From positions 16,807,633 through 16,871,632 of the forward strand of contig OZ037769.1 in NCBI GenBank assembly GCA_964035545.1: a DNA stretch of 64,000 nucleotides. Reading direction: 5' to 3'. Made by a program: the position numbers and the translations under genes. Numbering within the stretch: position 1 is the first letter of the stretch; the number at the start of each line of letters is the position of its first letter. Under the pieces are notes generated by a model that was given only the letters and a program-made list of their open reading frames with translations, was not told the DNA's origin and ran no database searches. Origin of the DNA: Bugula neritina (Eukaryota; Bryozoa; Gymnolaemata; Cheilostomatida; Bugulidae). Below, one piece after another: positions 54,701-63,700 of this stretch.

Positions 54701-57700
54701 ATGCTGCCGTCACTCAAATCACTCTCATCTGAGCCAGTGTTCTCTCCGAGAGCGTGGCCAAAGGGGAGGGGCGTACCTTTCATAGCCCCCTTGTTAGATC
54801 TCTACCAACATGGAGAAACACAGGCTATACTCTGCTGACATACAAGCAGCATTACGTAATATGATGTGTTGTCAGTCAGAACTCTCCTCTAATATATAAA
54901 CTATTTACTCTTCATTATTTCCTATTATGCAACATTTTATCTTCTTAAATTTCAAATCTTCAGCCATTCTTCCACCAGAGTGTACAAAGTGGCGAATGGC
55001 AGATATTAAAAGCAGAGCGAAACTTTTATTATAAATTATCAGAAATTCCCATGATGACTCATTGAGTAGATGGACTAAAAACTTAAGGTAATAATTTTTA
55101 GTTTTTTTTCTACAAATTGTTTCTATTTCTGAATTTATTTGCAAACTATTTTGTTTTTCCCACCTCATAGGTCCTCTCTTCAAGCACTGCTCTCATGTGT
55201 TTGGACGCAGCATGCGAATCTAGCCAATCAGGGCTGGCCGTACAAAAATGTTTCTCCACCAAATCTCTTAATGTTTTCTTGAACCAATTTTCATCTGAAA
55301 AAGAAGCGAGAATATTAAGTTATGTAATTACAACAAGTAAAAAGAATATATAACTAAAAACACACATAATATCAAGTAAAATAAATTCTTGAGCAAACAA
55401 GATATTAGAGAGACAGAGTCATTGCTTCTCATCTTACAGCCAATGTCAAAGTTTTCAACAGATTTATACAGACATACAAATGAGTGAAATTTTGATTTCT
55501 TACTTTAAAACCTGAGCCTACACTTGTCTGAGCCTACAGCACCTAAACTTTATGCAAGGTAGACAACTTTTCATAGTGTAGACAACTTCACATACATTGT
55601 TATATAGAGTAGACAACTCTAGATAGTGTACATATAGGGCAGGTAACTCTAGATAGTGTACATTAACTCACCATCTTCATAAAGCAGTCTGTCTGCGAAT
55701 GTTCTAGAAACTTCATGGCACCACAGCCTCACTAGCACCGGCATCATGGGAAGGGCAGCGTCAGCCGACAGCTTCTTTGTGTCTTTGCTATCCTTGACAC
55801 TGAGGGAGCGGAATTTCTCTTTACTCAGCTTCCCCCCGGGGAGGAGACCCCCGAACAGAGACTGGACGTTGCTGGCAGTTGTGGCTAAGGAAGGGATATA
55901 TTCATTAGCAGATGGTGTGAGTGGGAGGTTGACAGACTATTCCAACTAGAGCTCAAAGTTCAGTGTATATAACGTAGCACAATACAGATGATCTTGTTGA
56001 TTTTTGTTTAACATTTTGAAGAAATTTGGGAGTTGTGAAAACATGCAACTATGGCAAAACTTTCTGAATGAAGGTAAATTAGAGAAAAGTATACATGAGA
56101 ACTACACCAGGTAAAGAGACAAAATAAAAGTGCATAAAACATGTAACTATATCACACAGCATATAGCAACAAGACAAACTCCCGTCAATAGGTATAAAGT
56201 GAAGGAGATGCCAGATGGTGTATCAGTATCATTGCTTGGTGTCTATGTAAAACATTACCATTATCTTTCTTAGCCCTGGCTCTACGGGGCTTAGACTTGG
56301 TCTTTCTCGGGGAGAGGAGCAGCATCCCCTCCACAACATGGCTGATGTCGTGCAGAGTGAAGACGTAATGTCCGTGGGCAGGAGTGGCTCGGAACTTGTC
56401 CTTCATCAGCTTGTAGATGTCGAGTAAACCTTGCATCATAGCCTGCAATATTACTACTCGTATTACTACTCGTGTATTACTACTCGTGTATTACTACTCG
56501 TGTATTACTACTCGTGTATTACTACTCGTGTATTACTACTCGTGTATTACTACTCGTGTATTACTACTCGTGTATTACTACCCGTATTACTACGCATAGT
56601 ACTTTTCTATCTCACATTTCATGTAAAACTGCCCATAAATAAAACATCACATCTTAATTTATACTGCTCAGAAATAATTCCCACAGTAGCATTTAGTTTA
56701 ATTATCAGTATTAGTGTTACTGTTAGTATCAGTATTAGTATCAGTATTAGTATCAGTATTAGTATCAGTATTAGTGTTACTGTTAGTATCAGTATTAGTA
56801 TCAGTATTAGTATCAGTATTAGTATCAGTATTAGTATCAGTATTAGTATCAGTATTAGTATCAGTATAAGTGTCAGTATTAGTACTGAAAATATATAAAT
56901 AGTAACAGAATCTGACCCTGACCTTCGCAAGCTCATAGTGGTGTTCCACGGCATAGCTGGGGAACTCCTCCAGCCACGTCTGCAGTGTTCTACCATATAG
57001 ACTGTGCATTCCGTCATCAGTGAAGGAGAAGAAGTTGATCACCGTCATCTGTCTAACCAGCCTATCAGATGGACTGTGTGCATTCACTCCGAAACCGCTT
57101 CCTACAGAAATATGACACCAGCATACAGATACTCTGTCATACTAACTCGGTATAGCAATGAGAAGAGAGCTGGTAGAACAATGGGAAGACAACTACCTAC
57201 CGTTATATCCGGGTGTGGTACAAGCCGTCAAGAATGTGGCTGGCTTAGAGTCCTCAAAGACGTGTCTCTGTCTGTCGTATGTGATACGGTGAGACAGAAG
57301 TTCTCTCAAGGTCTCTAGACACGGCTGTGTATCTGAGAAAATAAATTACAGGTGGAGTTATCTCCCCATTTGCTTCGAATACTCACAGGTAATACCAATA
57401 CATAAGATTATAAACACTGTATAGTAGCTGAAAGGTTGATTTATAGAAAGGTTTTTCTGCATTCATCTATTGAAAGGCATATAAATGACCCATTTTTTGT
57501 CAACTTAATTTATCAATAATAGAAAAATTAATAGTGCAAGTAATAATGAGGAATCGCATTGTGGTTCCTCCTAACATTTTTAAATCACAAAGCAACATTT
57601 TTTATCAATTTGGAAAAAAAATCAACTCACAATATTTCCGCAGAACTTATACTTGATAGAATAAATATTTCATGGTACTACTAATACATACAGTTATCAG

Positions 57701-60700
57701 TAGAAGTAGTTGCAGCTGTACTCAGATCATCAATAAAGAACAGGTGCCTGTCTGATGGTTTTGCCCCACCACCCTGAGGTCCTAGGGAGAACAACATCTT
57801 CTGTCTCAAATCTTGCAGACGCGTGATGACTATCTTCTGGAACTGGGCGGAGCTTAGACCTGACCAATAACATAGCCAATAGGCTTACAAGTATGGCAAT
57901 ACAAATTACTGTAAAGTGCTGACAATTCCAATCCCTAGTGAATAGTGGCCTATATAGATGGTAACAGATAATACCTGGGCTCATAGAGACTTTGGTGAAA
58001 TGCTGCCTCGTCATCAGCATGTTAGAGACAAGCGCTGACTTTCCAACTCCAGATGCACCGGTCAGCAGGACGTGATTCCGTGAAGATATGAGCAGATCAA
58101 TCACATGGTAGACTCGCTCAATCTGAAATATTAGATATACAGTAGCTCAATCTGCATGTAGCAGCTGCTTCAGGGTTTGTCCCCTCATCAGCACAAAACA
58201 GAATGATGAAGCCAACATCTCCGCAATAAAAGAAAATATTTCTATTGAAGCATAGTAAAAAGTGTGTGAATTTAAGGCGGAGAGCTCAAGTAACTCTAGG
58301 GGTTATGGGCCTTGCATAGTGTATACAGCTTGAATCTGCAGCCATAGACCATGTATATAGTGTTACAGTATCACATCTATTATATTGTGATATATATTAT
58401 TATTACAATATAAACAAAATAAATTCTTTAATATATTATATTTCTTTAATGCGATACTGAAATTGAACAAAGTATAACTAAGTATTTAAAGCTCCTACAT
58501 ATCTCATTTTCCTGGATTACATATTTTCAGATTTTCAAACTTTACTTAGAAATATACGTATCGTAAAGGTTGTGCAAGAATTTAGTATAAGAATATGTTT
58601 ATCTGAACAGGGGCGGACAACTCACATCGGAGGTGATGGCGTAGTTGGCAGGAACATTGCGGACTCTTTCGGCAGGCTTGTCTTGCCACTTACTCAGCGC
58701 CGCTTCCTTCGTGTCCACAAACAAGTCGTACACCGAGCCTGTCCTTGGCAAGGTCACCGAGTGCGAACACCGATACAGCGCCTCTCTCGCGTACTGGTCA
58801 AAGTTGAGCCTTGAACTATCAGAAGAAATAGCTATAATTGTTGGAGTTTTTTAAATTTGAATAAACTTTAGTCAAAGTTTTATGCTAATTTTCTAATTCA
58901 TTTAAATTAAAATAACCAAATCCAGTTGTAGAAACGAAGCATTCAGAATCTTACCTGTCAGAAAGATGGCCGCCGAAGCCCCACACATAGCTGTAGACAA
59001 ATATACATTTCAGCAAATTCTCATTCACCTCATCCAGGGCAGTTTTAGTACCAGAGGAGTTAGCTGAGCTCCTTACAGCACCAGAGTTTTGGGAGTCTGA
59101 TAGCCCACCCTCACCAAATGACATGCCTATGTCAAACAAAGATCTTAGACTACAGTGAATATTCTGACATACTAGAATCGTCCACTATTACTAGAAGAGG
59201 TAGTAGGGATACAAACAGGAAGTTCTTATTAGGGTTCGCTGGTTAGTTTTCAGTGAGATTATCATTTTATCATGTGATACATCATAGCCATGCTACTGAA
59301 AGACCACACATTGTGTGGTCTCATAGCCATGCTACTGAGAGACCACACACTGTGTAGTCTCATAGCCGTGCTACTAAAAGACCACACACTGTGTAGTCTC
59401 ATAGCCGTGCTACTAAAAGACCACACACTGTGTAGTCTCATAGCCATGCTACTGAGAGACAACAAGTAGGTAAAGGGTAAGGAACCGGATAACAAAGAAG
59501 GGAGAGGGGAGGAAAAACTATGAAGACAACATAATTTACCAACCTGACTGCAAACTCCGTAAACCACGCGCTGTCAAAAAAGGCAAAGTGTACAAATGTC
59601 ATATGTCATATCAGTAAATTAGGTGTGACAATCGCAGAAGTGCTGCAGCCCTAACTTACCGGTGTGCATTGAAGAGTCACCAGCATGGCCAGAGTCTCTC
59701 AGCATATACCTGTCCAGTAGAGCTGTGATGATCCTTATAAAAGATTGCACCTAAAATAGTTGCGTACATATCTTAGGGCTGTACAAATAATCTGTCAGTT
59801 TGTTAGTAAATTAAACTAGATCATACATCTCTTCGATGTAATAAAATATGCATGTTTGTACAGGAAGTGCGGTTTATACCTCGTGTATGCCTCTCACAGA
59901 GTTACGGTAACTTCCATGTTTTTCTGTAAGATGCTCGTCCAAGGCTGTTTTAAGGTCACTGTCTATAAACTTCAGAGTCGGCTCAAACAACTCCGTGATC
60001 ATATGATTCAGCATTTTCAATCTGCATGCAGAGCATAAATAGGTCAGTCACATTAATTAGGTTACATATGGAATACTCAGTACTAAAAGCTTTTACATTA
60101 CAGTGACTTCAAAATTACTTTAAAATATCAGCAAATCAAGAGGTAAACAACTACGTCAAATCTTAAAAAAAAATCCATGTTCTTGTGCAATGAACTACTA
60201 CCAAGACAAATAGACACCGCAAAAGGATGTTCTATTCTTTAAATGCAACAAGAAGTCCCACACAGTTTTACCAAATTACATAAATAATCCAATAACAAAC
60301 CATCTCATTGATTAAAATTAGTTGTAAAACTGAAGGAATTCAAAGACTTAATAAAAATAAAGACATGACAACACGGAGCTAAACAACAACAACACGTGTG
60401 ACGTCAACTAGTAAACAGACTGACTGAAACGTGATCAATATGATTTCAGAGAACCGGGGAAATGGAAAAATCGTAACTTGATAAATCAACAGAAGTTAGA
60501 GAAACTCTTGAGGTCTACTCATGTGAGCACAAGTAGGAGTTGTCTTACACTGGAGGGAACTCTGAAATACAACTTACAGACGCGAGAAGCCATTCAGACT
60601 GATCTTGCTGCAATTTTATTTATCAGAGATTAGAGTTTAACGCAGAGGAATGGGACAGTTCTTATTGATTGATTTCAGACGACTTTATATTCTCAGCTTG

Positions 60701-63700
60701 ATAAACTTACACAAAGATTAAAATCGACAAGTTAAACACTGATAATATGGATAATAAAACACCAATCACAAAACTGCGCCCATGTTGAAGTTCATTTACA
60801 AATCAACTGACAGTAAAGGGAGGTAATCTTTCAGAATCGTAATCAATGCGAGATAACAAAGTGGATTGGTGTACTAGTACTGAAGACGGCCAGTAGAGTG
60901 CACACATAGTAAGTATTGCATAAATATATGAGTATAAATATATGAGTATAAATATATGAGTATAAATATACGAGTCTAAATATACGAGTATAAATATATG
61001 AGTATAAATATATGAGTATAAATATATGAGTATAAATATACGAGTATAAATATATGAGTATAAATATATGAGTATAAACAAGCTATGGTGGTGCTGCCAT
61101 ATCGCTCAGTTGGTTAGCCGCAGCAGAAAGAAGTGGTGAAGACAACTACTAATCAAAGAGATGAGACTGACTAATGATGTATGAATATATTATGTGTACA
61201 AAAGTAATAAATTGTCTTGTTTAGAGGACAAATGTAATCTCTGATGAAATAAATACGATGTGTTAAATTCACGTCTGTGTGCTTTACAGTGAATAAATTA
61301 TCAGCTTGGTCAAATGTTTTAATGATGTAGAGGCAGCAGCTACTGTAACAAAGTCAGCAGAAGAATATAAAAAGTTTGCAATTGCTAATCTAATCTGTGT
61401 TTTAGTAAGAGAAAATCCACCAGCAATATCCACCCCCATGCTATAAGCACAGAGTATAATGGTGTATAAAATAGTAGACTGCTTTGTGTGTGCAGTGATG
61501 TCTAACCTGGAAGTGTTGAGCATCCATTTGTGTCTAGCTTGGAGCATCCAGCTAGAGATCAGTGACTTCCAGTGGGTCAGGTCGTGGCCACAGTGAACCA
61601 CCGAACATCTGGCCACACAAGACGGGGACGCGTTCTGTAACGTTCCCGTCTCAAATATCAACGAGGTGAAATCTGAAGCAATGTATCAACTCATTACGCA
61701 GAGGTAATAAACTCATTCTTCGACACAACACAAACTTCCAATTGTCTATGAAAACTGCACATAAATTGTCAGATTAGCTTCAGTTCCCTACATGTGGTAA
61801 GATCTTAGTGATCTTAGCTTAAGTTTTACTGCTGCAGCTGTTCATACTTACTAGTATTCTGCACACTGCCCCCATTAGCCAGAGTGAACTTGTTGTTGCT
61901 ATCTATCATAGAACTCAGGTTATCCACCCACAGGGGAGACAAATCCCCGTCTAGTACCAGCCAGTTGTCTATCACTGAGGGATGCTCTATTCCATTTTTC
62001 GTCTTTTTATCACTAAATTATATATAAAGGTATAAATTCAAGCCGCCATCTGTGTTTCACAAAGCATCCCTTATTTGCAAATATTTCAAATATAACAGCT
62101 GACCATGTAAAGAGTACTATAGAAAGGATCCACACGGAATACGTGGGAAGAGAAAACCAGGTATAGAAAGGGAAAAGGGTGAAGGTCAAAACTACACCAA
62201 ATTATTATAGTCACATTACTCATAGTAGTCACGTGACTATCATAAGTCACATGACTTCCATAAGTCACATGACTTATGGAAGTCATGTGACTTATGATAG
62301 TCACGTGACACACTAATCACTTTCCCTTTACAGCTTACAAGTGTTGGTGTAACTTACAAAAGCGGATTGAATGACTCAGCAATATGTTCACACAAGAGCA
62401 AAATGACTTAAATATAAGCATACAATGAAATGCAAGCAATATATTTTATTCAGGTGTTACTGTTGTCTGATAATCTGATGAAATTTAATTTCAACTCATG
62501 AAAAATTGTTGCTATAAGATGCTTTTGCTATGGAAAATCTTTCTACAAGCTAAAACAAATTTCAAAATTGAATGAAAAAAAGATAACATCATTCTGTAAA
62601 AGCAAAAAGTAACAAACATTTCACATTTGAAAAGAAGTGTAAAAAAATTAATGAATTTAACTTTTAATTTTAAGTCGTTAATTTTGCTCTTGTGTAAACC
62701 AAGAATCCACACAAGATTCGGGAAAGGAAATGACATCATAACTATTGAATACATACTGTGAGACCAGCATAGACTCTGATCTGCCGGTCCTAAATTCAGT
62801 ATTGATATCATGATATATTCATGATATGAGATTTAGTATCGATATCGTAATATATACATGATATACTTATGTATAACAAAATTCAAGGTGTAGTAAGAAG
62901 ACCATCCATCTGCTAGACTCAAACAAGATAATCTGCTTCTAGTGAATGATTTGGACCAATAGTTGTAATAGGCTAACAGAATACAGTCACCAGAAAGCTG
63001 TGTTGTATTAAATATAATATATATTAAGTAGAAAGGTGACTCACTTGTAGAGCTGTGTGAACGTCTGCGCTGAGCTCACGTGTCTAAAGGCAGCCTGAAG
63101 GAGATGAGTGAGGGTGCCGTCTCTCCACACCCCATCCACAGTCTCTCCAAACAACTACAAGTACAGGCTATGCATGATACTATTTATTAGAACGTTTTAG
63201 TAGTTAATATTCTCTGTTTAATAGAAATGGCAGCTGATGAAGCATCCAACAGCGTCAGACGAGGTTTAGAGGAACCTATGCAGGAAGGGGAAAAAATTGA
63301 GATATAGATATCTGACTGACAATAACATGCAAGTGCTTTATATAGCTGGCAGAGCAGGTGTCATAGCAGAAGGACACAGTGACATCATATTTATTGACAT
63401 ACCTCAGCAGGTGTCATAGCAGAAGGACACAGTGACATCATGTTCACTTTCGGGTAGACAATCTCAGGAGCGGAATCCACCACTAGTTTGTGTAAGCTGC
63501 CAATCCTAGCAAATGACCTTGACAGGTTACCCCACTTCTTCAGCAGCTCCGACGTCTCCCGGGCCTCCATTGTCTTCAACATCTAATAGATAAATATTTA
63601 AATAGGTGAACTTTATTTAGAGAAGGAACATTTTTTAAAAAGTGTTCCACTCTGTCACTATTAGTATTAGTTTTACAATAATTTTATTAAGCACAGAATT

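Larger units (their letters stand above)
60022..61506. other. 1.5-kb dynein-like intron
   Basis: Intron between exons 59880-60021 and 61507-61672. It holds the 14-bp repeat array and a weak tRNA-like fragment. An open frame at 61284-61445 begins after a plausible acceptor but has no dynein homology and is skipped by the phase-correct join. Confidence 0.6.

Noticed and set aside
56431-57017. Long open frames rich in Ser-Ile, Leu-Ile or Asp-Thr-Asn
   Set aside because: Produced by 6- and 12-bp microsatellites; only 56923-57101 is a real exon here.
58800-58812. Apparent one-base frameshift at the start of exon 58626-58809
   Set aside because: On rechecking the bases, the run has three A, not four, and the exon joins in frame.
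59545-59572. Short minus-strand segment with acceptor and donor, reading [10 protein letters not shown] in one frame
   Set aside because: It cannot be in that frame given the phase of its neighbours, and exon 59660-59750 joins exon 58955-59126 perfectly without it.
61284-61445. Open minus-strand stretch after a good acceptor, possible dynein-like exon
   Set aside because: No dynein landmark is visible, it would need a stop to be avoided, and the exons on either side (61507 and 60021) join directly in the right phase and in continuous homology.
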